Shown here piece by piece: positions 52,974 through 61,789 of a stretch of 64,000 bases of DNA. Positions within the stretch are counted from its first letter, which is position 1; the number at the start of each line of letters is the position of its first letter. This DNA comes from Ruegeria haliotis (GTDB taxonomy: Bacteria > Pseudomonadota > Alphaproteobacteria > Rhodobacterales > Rhodobacteraceae): NCBI RefSeq assembly GCF_013377785.1, contig NZ_JABXWT010000002.1:186001-250000 (forward strand), in the 5' to 3' direction. Position numbers and translations under genes: made by a program. The notes below the pieces were generated by a model that made no database searches, had not been told where the DNA came from, and saw only the letters and a list, made by a program, of their open reading frames with translations.

Positions 52974-53188
52974 CACTGCCTTTGGTTCATACAATTTGGC
53001 GTATCTACCCATACGAGGTCAACGTCATTTTCCGTCATTTTTGAAATCTTTTGTATTGACCGGGTCGTCACGGGATTGGCCCAATCTTGAATTTCCGATT
53101 CCTCCACAATTTCATCCACGGCAGATTTTTGCCGATACCGGAAAGCCTCAAAAGGATTTGCCGTTTTTACCAGCATAGTTATCAGCAT
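52958..53188 (-). CDS. Doubtful small protein upstream of nrdJ
   Basis: 76 codons, MLITMLVKTANPFEAFRYRQ..., on the same strand as nrdJ. Residue composition is balanced and protein-like, and CAGG stands before the first ATG. I recognise no family. Its last bases coincide with the putative NrdR box, which argues against it or against the box. Confidence 0.25.
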   Translation of the reverse strand: MLITMLVKTANPFEAFRYRQKSAVDEIVEESEIQDWANPVTTRSIQKISKMTENDVDLVWVDTPNCMNQRQCHYIW

Positions 53189-53299
53189 TTGATCAACCTG
53201 TGCCTTGCTGGCTAGGCTGTCATAGAATCATCTCTGCCAAGAAGCGGCGATGCAGGCACGCGCCCGGTATTGCGCAAATGATTGAGAGCTTACAAACGG

Positions 53300-53734
53300 A
53301 TGCAGTTGTTTCGCCTACTCCCCACCATGGCCCTGATCGTGGCCTGCACACCACAAGATGTGCCCGATGCGTCGCGTAGCGCGCAGTTCGTGCAATACCC
53401 GGAAAAATTGTTCGATACGTTCGAAACCAGTTGCTCTGGCCCAGGTGAAACCTTCGAGAAAATCGGCGACCACGGTTTTGAGTGTAGCGAATTCCTGCCA
53501 CCCGACACCACGGCCTATCTGATTCTGAACTATGATGGTTACCCGCAGGATCTGCCGCAAAGCGTGATGCGCCTGACATCGACAAAAAACGCATCCGGCT
53601 ATCGCGTCGATGCAACCCTGTTCTTCAAAGTGCCCCAAAAGAGCGGTTCAACCGTCGAAATCCCGGTGGAAAGCAAGACGCTGGATACAGCGATTAGCGC
53701 GCTGTACCAAGCAATGGGTGGATCACCAACATAG
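53300..53734 (+). CDS. Small lipoprotein of unknown function
   Basis: 144 aa from the ATG at 53300. The N-terminus [18 protein letters not shown] is a lipoprotein signal with the lipobox IVAC at about residues 13-16. The mature part, with a [14 protein letters not shown] segment and a further Cys, has mixed alpha/beta character and no recognised domain. The residue after the lipobox Cys is Thr, so outer-membrane sorting is likely. It ends 11 bases before the tRNA-Pro 3' end on the other strand. Confidence 0.7.
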   Translation: MQLFRLLPTMALIVACTPQDVPDASRSAQFVQYPEKLFDTFETSCSGPGETFEKIGDHGFECSEFLPPDTTAYLILNYDGYPQDLPQSVMRLTSTKNASGYRVDATLFFKVPQKSGSTVEIPVESKTLDTAISALYQAMGGSPT

Positions 53735-53745
53735 GTGGAAAGAAG

Positions 53746-53822
53746 TGGTCGGGGCGGCAGGATTCGAACCTACGACCCCCTGTACCCAAAACAGGTGCGC
53801 TACCAGACTGCGCCACGCCCCG
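53746..53822 (-). tRNA. tRNA-Pro (anticodon UGG)
   Basis: 77 bases on the minus strand with CCA encoded. The acceptor stem CGGGGCG pairs with CGCCCCG. The anticodon stem CCTGT/ACAGG encloses TTTGGGT, giving anticodon UGG. The D-arm is GCGCAGTCTGGTAGCGC and the T-arm is GTAGGTTCGAATCCTGC. Both are canonical. Confidence 0.95.
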
Positions 53823-53857
53823 AACCGTGCGCCTTCCTAACCATGCCGATCTGATTT

Positions 53858-53876
53858 GAAAAGCCCTAACAGGGCC
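53858..53876 (-). terminator. Terminator straddling the DUF192 gene's stop codon
   Basis: GCCCT at 53863-53867 pairs with AGGGC at 53871-53875 around AAC. On the minus strand the stem is followed by TTTTC. The TAG stop codon (53868-53866) is inside the hairpin, so the last codons of the gene form the stem. Confidence 0.5.
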
Positions 53877-54333
53877 AAATTGCGGAACCTTGCGAAAAAA
53901 CTTCGTGCCGCATCTGGGTTCCGGGCGTGATCAGGTACCGCGACGACAAACCCGCGTTAATTTCAAGCACAGCAAAGACCGAATCGCCGCCTTCGACAGG
54001 CGTCAAATCACCCGGCACCGCACCTTCATGCACACGCGTCACGGTTCCGGTCTGATCCAGAAAAATCATATCCAAAGGAATCAGCGTGTTTTTCATCCAG
54101 AACGCAACTGGTTGCGGAGGGTCGAATACAAACAGCATCCCCGAACGGTCCGGCAAGGATTCCCGAAACATCAAACCGCGCGATCGTTCTTGCGGCGTCA
54201 CCGCAAGTTCGATGTTAAAACGAATCTGAGTTTTATCGTTTCGCAGGTCAACCCGCTCTGGACGGCACGCCGCCATCACCCCCCCAGCCCATACCGTTGA
54301 AAACAGAGCCAGAGTCGTAAGGAGGCGTATCAT
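53866..54333 (-). CDS. DUF192 family exported protein
   Basis: 155 aa with a signal peptide (MIRLLTTLALFSTVWAGGVMA). The DUF192 core shows VTPQERSRGLMFRESLPD, GMLFVFDPPQPVAFWMKNT and LIPLDMIFLDQTG, all intact. The family has a small beta-barrel fold and no settled function; it occurs next to cold-shock genes in Rhodobacterales. It follows the double cold-shock gene by six bases and is probably cotranscribed with it. Confidence 0.9.
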   Translation of the reverse strand: MIRLLTTLALFSTVWAGGVMAACRPERVDLRNDKTQIRFNIELAVTPQERSRGLMFRESLPDRSGMLFVFDPPQPVAFWMKNTLIPLDMIFLDQTGTVTRVHEGAVPGDLTPVEGGDSVFAVLEINAGLSSRYLITPGTQMRHEVFSQGSAIWPC

Positions 54334-54339
54334 AACTTA

Positions 54340-54867
54340 TCAGTCGTCCAGTGCTGCTTCCCAGGCCAGAACCTGAGCGGCCATACGGCCTCGTTTGCCA
54401 TCAATCACACGCATGGCAAGCGCCTCGCCTGGCTGCAGATCAGCCAGACCCGACCGGCGTAGAACCTCGATATGAAGGAAGACGTCTTCGTTACTGCCAA
54501 AAACATTCGCGAATCCGAATCCCTTGCCTTTGTCGAACCACTTGACCCGTGCCGCTTCCAGCGGCGCGTCCGTAATCACGTCCGGATCCAGCTCCGCGAA
54601 ATCCGCCAATAGCATCGTATCGGTGCGCGCCGGAGGGTCGACGCTTACGACTTCGACAGCCTGAACGCCGCGGTCCGTCCGATGCGTCATGATCTCAATG
54701 CCCGCACCATCAGCGACCGAGCTCTGACCAAAATTCCGCAACACATTGACGTGCAACAGAATATCCGGACCGCCGTCGTCGGACACAACAAATCCGTACC
54801 CCTTGGCGGGATCGAACCATTTAACGTGTCCACGGACGCGATACATGTTGTTCAGATCTTCTGGCAC
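54340..54867 (-). CDS. Cold-shock protein with two CSD domains
   Basis: 175 aa from a GTG at 54867; an ATG at 54846 is the other possible start. Two cold-shock domains are joined by an acidic linker. The first starts GHVKWFDPAKGYGFVVSDDG with the RNP1 motif KGYGFV and RNP2-like ILLHVNVL. The second has ARVKWFDKGKGFGFANVFG and VFLHIEVL. They bind single-stranded nucleic acid as RNA chaperones. Two-domain CSPs (CspD-like) are common in alphaproteobacteria. The 120 bases upstream are AT-rich, as in cold-shock leaders. Confidence 0.92.
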   Translation of the reverse strand: MPEDLNNMYRVRGHVKWFDPAKGYGFVVSDDGGPDILLHVNVLRNFGQSSVADGAGIEIMTHRTDRGVQAVEVVSVDPPARTDTMLLADFAELDPDVITDAPLEAARVKWFDKGKGFGFANVFGSNEDVFLHIEVLRRSGLADLQPGEALAMRVIDGKRGRMAAQVLAWEAALDD

Positions 54868-54988
54868 TGTTTTCCCATCGCGAATTTTTTCAGTTCGTTA
54901 AGGGTTTGTTGTTTATGGGAATGGCTCGCAATTTCAAGCCGAAAAAATTGTGTGTTTTCTGTCTGTTGCATTTCGCGACACGTGAACG

Positions 54989-55594
54989 TCATGGATTCAA
55001 CCTCTGCACATGCCACACGGAACTTGGCTCATCCCTTTGCCACCTGAAACGATCATGCAGGCGGAACGCCCCATCGGCCCAGAATTCAATCTCGGTCGGC
55101 ACGAGTCTATAGCCACCCCAGTACGGAGGACGTGGCGGATTCGGCCCCAATTTTGCCGTCACCTTGGCAACCTCGGCCATCAAGGCCGTACGGCTGCTCA
55201 GCGGTTGCGACTGACGAGATGCCCACGCCCCCAACCGACTTTTGAGCGATCTTGACGCATAATACTCGTCAGCTTGAGGCCCACTCTCCCGAGTCAGTGT
55301 ACCACGAACTCGTATCTGGCGCCGCAATGATTTCCAGTGCATCACAAAAGCGGCCTTACCGGCACTATCCAACTCGGCGGCTTTGGCGCTTTCATAATTG
55401 GTATAGAAGACGAACGCGGCGGCTTCGATTTCTTTCAACAATACCATGCGCACGTTTGGCATGCCGCTATCATCGACGGTCGCCAGAGCAATCGCGTTCG
55501 GATCGTTCACTTCGGTCTCTTCGGCCTCAGCCAGCCACCGCCCCGCTATTTCAAACGGATCGGCGCCAGCAAAAATGCCATCGCGCTCGCTCAT
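54989..55594 (-). CDS. pdxH: Pyridoxamine 5'-phosphate oxidase
   Basis: 201 aa from the ATG at 55594, chosen because AGGGG stands six bases before it; an in-frame ATG at 55600 touches that site. FMN-dependent oxidation of pyridoxine or pyridoxamine phosphate to PLP is the known activity. The motifs [40 protein letters not shown] and [17 protein letters not shown] are all present. The C-terminal RLHDRFRW...WHVQRLNP is the typical end. Its start faces the fabI gene, with 135 bases between. Confidence 0.95.
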   Translation of the reverse strand: MSERDGIFAGADPFEIAGRWLAEAEETEVNDPNAIALATVDDSGMPNVRMVLLKEIEAAAFVFYTNYESAKAAELDSAGKAAFVMHWKSLRRQIRVRGTLTRESGPQADEYYASRSLKSRLGAWASRQSQPLSSRTALMAEVAKVTAKLGPNPPRPPYWGGYRLVPTEIEFWADGAFRLHDRFRWQRDEPSSVWHVQRLNP

Positions 55595-55729
55595 TTCCAT
55601 CCCCTGGAATATAATGTTAACGACCCTAAGGCGAGAACCTGCTGCGGGCAAGAGCACACAGCCTTGATGCAGCGCAACCAATGGCATAAACCAATTCAAC
55701 AAATCGCGAAGACAGGCGGAGAACCAAAC

Positions 55730-56536
55730 ATGTCAAATCAGTTGATGGCTGGCAAACGCGGCCTCATCATGGGACTGGCCAATGACAAATCAATCGCATG
55801 GGGAATCGCCCGCGCCTTGTCCAACGCCGGGGCCGAACTGGCCTTTTCTTATCAGGGTGATGCCTTGAAGAAACGGGTCGACCCGCTGGCAGCTCAACTC
55901 GGCAGTGAAATCGTCCTGCCCTGCGACGTCAGCAACGAAGGGTCGGTCGATGCCCTTTTCTCTTCACTCGAGGAAAAGTGGGGCAAGCTGGACTTCGTCG
56001 TCCACGCGATCGGTTTTTCAGACAAGAACGAGCTGCGCGGGCGCTATGTCGATACCAGCCGCGCAAATTTCAAACTGACGATGGATGTGTCGGTTTACTC
56101 GTTCACTGCCGTGATGCAGCGGGCCGAGAAGATGATGTCCGAGGGCAGCAGCGCCATCACGCTGACCTATTACGGTGCCGAACAAGTGATGCCGCACTAT
56201 AATGTGATGGGCGTCGCCAAAGCTGCGCTGGAAGCGTCGGTCAAGTATCTGGCCGAGGATCTGGGCAAGGACGGTATCCGCGTCAACTCGATCTCGGCGG
56301 GTCCGATCAAGACGCTGGCCGCCAGTGGCATCGGCGATTTCCGCTACATCATGAAGTGGAACGAATACAACTCGCCCCTGCGACGCAACGTGACCATCGA
56401 CGATGTGGGCAAATCGGCACTGTATCTGCTGTCTGACCTCAGCAGCGGTGTGACCGGTGAAAACCTGCACGTAGATTCGGGCTACCACATCGTCGGCATG
56501 AAGGCCGTTGATGCACCGGACGTTGAAAAGGGTTAA
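55730..56536 (+). CDS. fabI: Enoyl-[acyl-carrier-protein] reductase FabI
   Basis: 268 aa from the ATG at 55730 with GGAG upstream. The NADH-binding motif is [17 protein letters not shown]. The catalytic Tyr-x6-Lys pair is in [13 protein letters not shown], and the FabI-specific [17 protein letters not shown] follows. It performs the last step of the fatty-acid elongation cycle and is the triclosan target class. It opens a plus-strand series that continues to trpE. Confidence 0.95.
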   Translation: MSNQLMAGKRGLIMGLANDKSIAWGIARALSNAGAELAFSYQGDALKKRVDPLAAQLGSEIVLPCDVSNEGSVDALFSSLEEKWGKLDFVVHAIGFSDKNELRGRYVDTSRANFKLTMDVSVYSFTAVMQRAEKMMSEGSSAITLTYYGAEQVMPHYNVMGVAKAALEASVKYLAEDLGKDGIRVNSISAGPIKTLAASGIGDFRYIMKWNEYNSPLRRNVTIDDVGKSALYLLSDLSSGVTGENLHVDSGYHIVGMKAVDAPDVEKG

Positions 56537-56540
56537 GAAC

Positions 56541-57050
56541 ATGAGCGCCAAGGACCGCCTGCCCCACGAAAAAGGCTTTCATATCAGCTGGGATCAGATT
56601 CACCGCGATTCCCGTGCTTTGGCATGGCGTTTGGACGGACAAGGCCCGGATGACGGCGCATGGCGTGCGGTGGTGGCAATCACTCGGGGCGGCATGGCGC
56701 CTGCGATGATCGTCAGCCGCGAGCTGGACATTCGCACCGTTGATACGATCAGTGTCCGGTCCTACCATCATCAAGATCAAGGTCAGGCCGAAGTTTTGAA
56801 GGCACCCGATGCGATTCTGATGGGCGATGGCGAAGGCATTCTGATCATCGATGACTTGGTCGATAGTGGCAAAACATTGGAGCTGGTGCGCGATATGTAC
56901 CCCAAAGCTCATTTCGCGACGGTTTACGCCAAACCCAAAGGTCGTCCGATGGTCGACTCGTTTATTACTGAGGTCAGCCAGGACACATGGATCTTTTTCC
57001 CATGGGATATGGCCCTTCAGTATGTTCAACCATATCGCGGCACAGACTGA
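56541..57050 (+). CDS. gpt: Xanthine phosphoribosyltransferase
   Basis: 169 aa from the ATG at 56541, with AAGGG just upstream at the fabI end. The PRPP-binding motif is [14 protein letters not shown]. The N-terminal stretch [19 protein letters not shown] and the [15 protein letters not shown] hood match the xanthine/guanine PRTases of the Gpt type. It salvages xanthine and guanine. It starts four bases after fabI ends. Confidence 0.9.
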   Translation: MSAKDRLPHEKGFHISWDQIHRDSRALAWRLDGQGPDDGAWRAVVAITRGGMAPAMIVSRELDIRTVDTISVRSYHHQDQGQAEVLKAPDAILMGDGEGILIIDDLVDSGKTLELVRDMYPKAHFATVYAKPKGRPMVDSFITEVSQDTWIFFPWDMALQYVQPYRGTD

Positions 57051-57110
57051 CCCTTTCTATTTAAACCAAAGCGTGCGGCAGGCCCGCGCTGAAATGCTCA
57101 GGGATGGCGT

Positions 57111-58286
57111 ATGACTCAAACCCGCACAGCCGCCACATTTGCCCCTCCGGTGATGGAAGCGCGTCGGTGGTTGGACGGCGTCACATTCACAGCTGATCGT
57201 CCGCTGATCAATGTCAGTCAGGCGGCTCCGGTTGATCCGCCACCACTGGCGCTGCGTCAAGCTATGGCTGAGTTTGCAGTAACCGAGGACAGCGCGCATC
57301 TTTATGGCCCGGTGTTGGGTAACGATGATCTGCGGTCCGAACTGGCCGTTCAGATTGGAAACCACTACACGGCAGGAATCCGGACGCAACAGGTCGCCAT
57401 CACATCCGGATGCAATCAAGCTTTTTCTGCGGTGATTTCGGCCCTCACCGATCAGGATGACGAAGTCATCCTGCCAACCCCATGGTATTTCAATCACAAA
57501 ATGTGGTTGGACATGGCAGGCGTGCGCACGGTTGAACTTCCCACCGGGGATGACCTGCTGCCCGACCCGGACAAGGCGCGCGCGCTGATCACGAACAGAA
57601 CACGTGCCATCGCGCTGGTTACGCCCAACAATCCGGGCGGCGTCGAATACCCTGCCGATCTGGTCCGTGCTTTTTATGATCTGGCCCGCGAGACCGGAAT
57701 TCGTTTGATAGTCGATGAAACCTATCGCGATTTTGACAGCCGCAGCGGCCCGCCTCATGAGTTGTTCCAGCAATCAGGTTGGGACGATACGCTGGTGCAT
57801 CTCTATTCGTTTTCCAAGGCTTACCGCCTGACAGGGCACCGGGTCGGCGCGATTGCCACTAGTGAATCGCTTCTGTCCGAGATCGAAAAATTTCTGGACA
57901 CCGTAGCAATCTGCCCGGGGCAGATCGGGCAGTTTGCAGCCCTTTGGGGTATGCGGAACCTGCCTCACTGGCTGGCCGACGAACGGGATGAAATCCTTGA
58001 CCGGCGCGCTGCAATCTCGGACCGGATGCCAGAGCTGACCGCCAAAGGCTGGCGGTTGCTGGGTCTCGGCGCTTACTTCGCTTATCTGGAACATCCTTTC
58101 GACATACCGTCGGATGAACTGGCCCGCCGTCTGGTGGCCGAAGCCGGTATTCTCTTGCTACCCGGCACCATGTTCATGCCCAATCATGATCCGGCTGGAA
58201 AACGGCAGGTTCGCATCGCTTTTGCCAATCTCGACCGCGCTGGCATTGGCCAATTGTTCAACCGTTTGCAGACCCTGTCCTTCTAA
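57111..58286 (+). CDS. PLP-dependent aminotransferase, class I/II
   Basis: 391 aa. Landmarks are VAITSGCNQAFSAVISAL, VTPNNPGGVEYPADLV, LIVDETYRDFDSRSG and the PLP-lysine motif SFSKAYRLTGHRVGA. A C-terminal Arg in RQVRIAFANLD completes the fold-type I set. It resembles aspartate/aromatic aminotransferase-like proteins of unknown specificity. It is the second aminotransferase in the window; this one lies 60 bases after gpt. Confidence 0.88.
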   Translation: MTQTRTAATFAPPVMEARRWLDGVTFTADRPLINVSQAAPVDPPPLALRQAMAEFAVTEDSAHLYGPVLGNDDLRSELAVQIGNHYTAGIRTQQVAITSGCNQAFSAVISALTDQDDEVILPTPWYFNHKMWLDMAGVRTVELPTGDDLLPDPDKARALITNRTRAIALVTPNNPGGVEYPADLVRAFYDLARETGIRLIVDETYRDFDSRSGPPHELFQQSGWDDTLVHLYSFSKAYRLTGHRVGAIATSESLLSEIEKFLDTVAICPGQIGQFAALWGMRNLPHWLADERDEILDRRAAISDRMPELTAKGWRLLGLGAYFAYLEHPFDIPSDELARRLVAEAGILLLPGTMFMPNHDPAGKRQVRIAFANLDRAGIGQLFNRLQTLSF

Positions 58287-58370
58287 GCTTGCCCCCCGGC
58301 GGTGCGCGTCGTATTCAGGGCCGCAACCGACGGGGCAGATACCTGCCGCAAGAAGCACGAAGAGGGCACC

Positions 58371-60212
58371 ATGGCCGCAGGCGCAAAAAGTCTTTCGAAA
58401 ACCTTTGTCTGGATTCTGATGGGCCTTTTGATGCTGGGCCTTGCCGGCTTTGGCGCCGTCAACCTCAGCGGAACCATCCGAACAGTGGCGCAGGTGGGCG
58501 ACGAAAGCATCTCGGTCGATACTTATGTGCGAGAGTTGCAGCGCGAAATCCGCGCGGTCGAGGCACAGACTGGCCAACAAATGCAAATGTCGCAGGCCCG
58601 CGAGCTGGGTCTGGAACAGCTGGCCCTGTCGCGTCTGACGGCGCTGGCCGCTTTGGACAACGAGGTCGCGCAGCTCGGCATCTCGATCGGAGATGAGAAC
58701 CTGCAGGAAGAGATCGTCTCGATCCCGGCCTTTCAGGGCGTCAACGGTTCGTTCGACCGTGATGCCTATCAGTTCCAGCTGGATCAGGTCGGTATGACGG
58801 ATTCTGAATTCGAATCGGATCTGCGCAAGGAATCCGCACGCACGCTTGTTCAGGGTGCGGTGATCAGCGGTGTGAAAATGCCCACCACCCTGTCAGACAC
58901 TCTGACGGATTTTGTTGGCGCCCGGCGCAGCTTTACCGTCGCGACCGTTGGGGTCGATGCGCTGGCCACACCGGTCGCCGATCCTACGGACGCGCAGGTT
59001 CAGGCCTATTACGACGAAAACTCGGACCAGTTCACCCTGCCCCGCACCAAGCGCCTGACATACGCCATCCTGTCGCCCGAGATGCTGTTGGACACAGTTG
59101 AGATTGACGAAGACTCGCTGCGCCGTCTGTATGATCAGCGATCTGCCGAATACCAGCAGCCCGAGCGCCGTCTGGTCGAACGCCTGAACTTCTCCGACGA
59201 AGCAGCGGCAAACGATGCCAAAGCGCAACTGGAGGTCGGCGGAACATCGTTTGAACAATTGGTTCGCGAACGGCAGCTTGAACTCAGCGATATCGACCTC
59301 GGCGACGTGACCCGCGACGATCTGGGTGAAGCCGCCGATGCCGTTTTTGCCGCCGAGCTTGATACAGTCGTTGGACCGTTGTCTTCGGTTTTTGGTCCGG
59401 CCCTGTTTCGCATCAATGGTTCGCTGGCGGCGAACAATGTGCCATTTGAGGATGCTGAACCTGCGTTGCGCGAAGAGTTGGCCGCAGATCGCGCCCGTCG
59501 CCTGATCGAGGCGCAATCTGAAGACATCAACGATATGCTGGCCGGTGGTGCCACACTGGAAGAGTTGGCCAACGAGACGGAAATGGAACTGGGACAGATC
59601 GACTGGAGCCGTGACAGTGCCGAGCGTGTGGCGGCTTATGACGGGTTCCGCGTCGCCGCCGAAGCTGTACGCGAGGGCGATTTCCCCGAAGTGGCCTTTC
59701 TGGAAGATGGATCAATCTTTGCCCTCCGTCTGAACGAAGTTCTCCCGCAGCGACCCGAACCACTGGACAGCGCACATGAACGTGTTGTGGCGGCGTGGGT
59801 GCAGACCGAGACAAACAAGGCATTGCAGGAACAAGCTGGTTCGGCGCTGACCCAACTAGCCACGGATGGCGACTTTGCAGCGACTGGCCTGCCGTTCCGC
59901 GTTGAAAATGCCTTGACGCGTACAGCATTCCTCGAAGATGTCCCGGCAGATTTCATGACAGAAGTCTTTGAAATGGAGCCCGGTGACCTGAGAGTCATTG
60001 GCGGCAACGGATCAGCCCTGATTGTACGTCTGGATGAAGTTCTGCCCCCTGCAGAGACCGATGAACTGCGTCAAATGCAGCAAGCCCTGTCCGCTCAGTT
60101 GGATCAGGCGTTGGCCCAGAACATTTTCGACGCCTATGTGCGCGATGCTCAAACCCGGGCCCGCCCGGTCATCGACCAGCAGGCGTTGAACGCCGTGCAG
60201 GCGAGCTATTAA
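58371..60212 (+). CDS. PpiD-like membrane-anchored periplasmic foldase
   Basis: 613 aa from the ATG at 58371 with AGAGGG upstream. One N-terminal membrane helix (WILMGLLMLGLAGFGAVNL) anchors a SurA-N-like chaperone domain (QVGDESISVDTYVRELQREI, in parts). A parvulin-like domain follows at about 235-345, and a second PPIase-like or chaperone region closes the protein. It is the usual alphaproteobacterial 'peptidylprolyl isomerase' next to trpE. The parvulin active-site residues look weak (RLVERLNFSDEAAAND), so the protein may act mainly as chaperone. It lies 11 bases before trpE. Confidence 0.9.
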   Translation: MAAGAKSLSKTFVWILMGLLMLGLAGFGAVNLSGTIRTVAQVGDESISVDTYVRELQREIRAVEAQTGQQMQMSQARELGLEQLALSRLTALAALDNEVAQLGISIGDENLQEEIVSIPAFQGVNGSFDRDAYQFQLDQVGMTDSEFESDLRKESARTLVQGAVISGVKMPTTLSDTLTDFVGARRSFTVATVGVDALATPVADPTDAQVQAYYDENSDQFTLPRTKRLTYAILSPEMLLDTVEIDEDSLRRLYDQRSAEYQQPERRLVERLNFSDEAAANDAKAQLEVGGTSFEQLVRERQLELSDIDLGDVTRDDLGEAADAVFAAELDTVVGPLSSVFGPALFRINGSLAANNVPFEDAEPALREELAADRARRLIEAQSEDINDMLAGGATLEELANETEMELGQIDWSRDSAERVAAYDGFRVAAEAVREGDFPEVAFLEDGSIFALRLNEVLPQRPEPLDSAHERVVAAWVQTETNKALQEQAGSALTQLATDGDFAATGLPFRVENALTRTAFLEDVPADFMTEVFEMEPGDLRVIGGNGSALIVRLDEVLPPAETDELRQMQQALSAQLDQALAQNIFDAYVRDAQTRARPVIDQQALNAVQASY

Positions 60213-60223
60213 ACGAGACCGAC

Positions 60224-61735
60224 ATGGCCCTGACACCAGATTTCGATACCTTCGCGCGCGCCTATGAAGCGGGTGAAAACCAAGTCGTATACACTCGCCT
60301 TGCCGCCGATCTGGACACACCCGTTTCGCTGATGTTCAAGCTGACGGGCGCGCAGAAAGACGCCTTCATGCTCGAGTCGGTCACTGGTGGTGAAGTGCGC
60401 GGGCGCTATTCGATCATCGGTATGAAACCGGATCTGGTCTGGCGCTGTCATGGTGAGACATCTGCACTGAATCGTTCGGCCCGTTTCGATGCCGACGCCT
60501 TCACGCCGCAAGACGGCAACCCGTTGGACAATCTGCGCGCCTTGCTCGCCGAAAGTCGCATCGCCCTACCCGATGATCTGCCGCAAGCAGCGGCAGGCCT
60601 ATTCGGCTATTTGGGGTACGATATGGTGCGGCTGGTCGAATACCTGCCGGACGTGAATCCCGATCCGCTGGGCCTGCCGGACGCGATTATGCTGCGCCCT
60701 TCGGTCGTCGCGGTTCTGGACGGGGTGAAGGGCGAAGTAACAGTTGTCTCCCCCGCCTGGGTCAGCGACGGTCAATCGGCCAAAGCCGCCTATGCGCAGG
60801 CCGCCGAACGCGTGATGGACGCCGTGCGTGATCTGGAACGCGCGATGCCTGCGGAAACACGCGATCTGGGCGACGCACATGAAGTCGCCCCGCCCGTTTC
60901 GAATTTCACCAAATCCGGCTACATGGAAGCGGTCGAGAAGGCCAAGGACTACATCCGCGCAGGCGACATCTTTCAGGTCGTTCCGGCACAACGTTGGACG
61001 CAGGAATTCCCGCTGCCGCCGTTTGCGCTGTATCGTTCGCTGCGGCGTACGAATCCGTCGCCGTTCATGTTCTATTTCAACTTCGGCGGCTTTCAGGTGG
61101 TTGGCGCCAGCCCGGAAATTCTGGTGCGCGTCTTTGGCAACGAAGTTACGATTCGACCTATTGCTGGCACCCGCCCTCGCGGTGCGACGCCCGAAGAGGA
61201 TAAAGCGAACGAAGTGGACCTGCTGGCCGACAAAAAGGAATTGGCAGAACACCTGATGCTGCTGGATCTGGGCCGCAACGACACGGGTCGTGTGGCCAAG
61301 ATCGGCACCGTACGCCCGACCGAAGAGTTCATCATCGAACGCTACAGCCACGTCATGCACATCGTATCCAACGTTGTCGGTGAACTGGCCGAGGGCAAGG
61401 ACGCGCTGGACGCTTTCTTTGCCGGGATGCCCGCGGGCACCGTTTCAGGTGCACCGAAGGTGCGCGCGATGGAAATCATCGACGAGCTGGAGCCCGAAAA
61501 ACGCGGCGTCTATGGCGGCGGCGTGGGGTATTTCAGCGCGGGGGGCGACATGGATATGTGCATCGCCCTGCGCACGGCGATCGTGAAGGATCACAAACTG
61601 TATATTCAGGCCGGTGGTGGCGTCGTCTATGATAGCGATCCCGAATCGGAATACATGGAGACCGTCCACAAATCCAACGCCATCCGTCGGGCTGCGGCGG
61701 ATGCGGCGCGTTTCACGGGCTCAGGCAACAGTTAA
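60224..61735 (+). CDS. trpE: Anthranilate synthase component I
   Basis: 503 aa. The chorismate-binding domain is complete: GDIFQVVPAQRW, IRPIAGTRPRG, LLDLGRNDTGRVAKIGTV, and the C-terminal PAGTVSGAPKVRAM and GVYGGGVGYFS. The N-terminal FMLESVTGGEVRGRYSIIG contains the LLES-like tryptophan-feedback site. TrpE with TrpG forms anthranilate from chorismate and glutamine. It follows ppiD closely. A strong terminator ends it, so trpE is not transcribed together with trpG. Confidence 0.95.
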   Translation: MALTPDFDTFARAYEAGENQVVYTRLAADLDTPVSLMFKLTGAQKDAFMLESVTGGEVRGRYSIIGMKPDLVWRCHGETSALNRSARFDADAFTPQDGNPLDNLRALLAESRIALPDDLPQAAAGLFGYLGYDMVRLVEYLPDVNPDPLGLPDAIMLRPSVVAVLDGVKGEVTVVSPAWVSDGQSAKAAYAQAAERVMDAVRDLERAMPAETRDLGDAHEVAPPVSNFTKSGYMEAVEKAKDYIRAGDIFQVVPAQRWTQEFPLPPFALYRSLRRTNPSPFMFYFNFGGFQVVGASPEILVRVFGNEVTIRPIAGTRPRGATPEEDKANEVDLLADKKELAEHLMLLDLGRNDTGRVAKIGTVRPTEEFIIERYSHVMHIVSNVVGELAEGKDALDAFFAGMPAGTVSGAPKVRAMEIIDELEPEKRGVYGGGVGYFSAGGDMDMCIALRTAIVKDHKLYIQAGGGVVYDSDPESEYMETVHKSNAIRRAAADAARFTGSGNS

Positions 61736-61737
61736 AC

Positions 61738-61773
61738 AAAAGGGCGGCAGATCCTGAGATCGCCGCCCTTTTT
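61738..61773. terminator. Strong bidirectional terminator after trpE
   Basis: AAAAGGGCGGC at 61738-61748 pairs with GCCGCCCTTTTT at 61762-61773. T-runs are present on both strands. It lies between the convergent trpE and deacetylase genes. Confidence 0.88.
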
Positions 61774-61789
61774 GCTCATTCTGCGAAAT

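Larger units (their letters stand above)
52767..53299. other. Intergenic stretch upstream of nrdJ
   Basis: About 530 bases between nrdJ and the lipoprotein gene, divergent. It holds the nrdJ promoter region with one NrdR-like box (52958-52973) and a doubtful short open frame (52958-53188, minus). A near-palindromic GCACGATACTATGATGTGC at 52903-52921 may be a second site. Confidence 0.45.
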
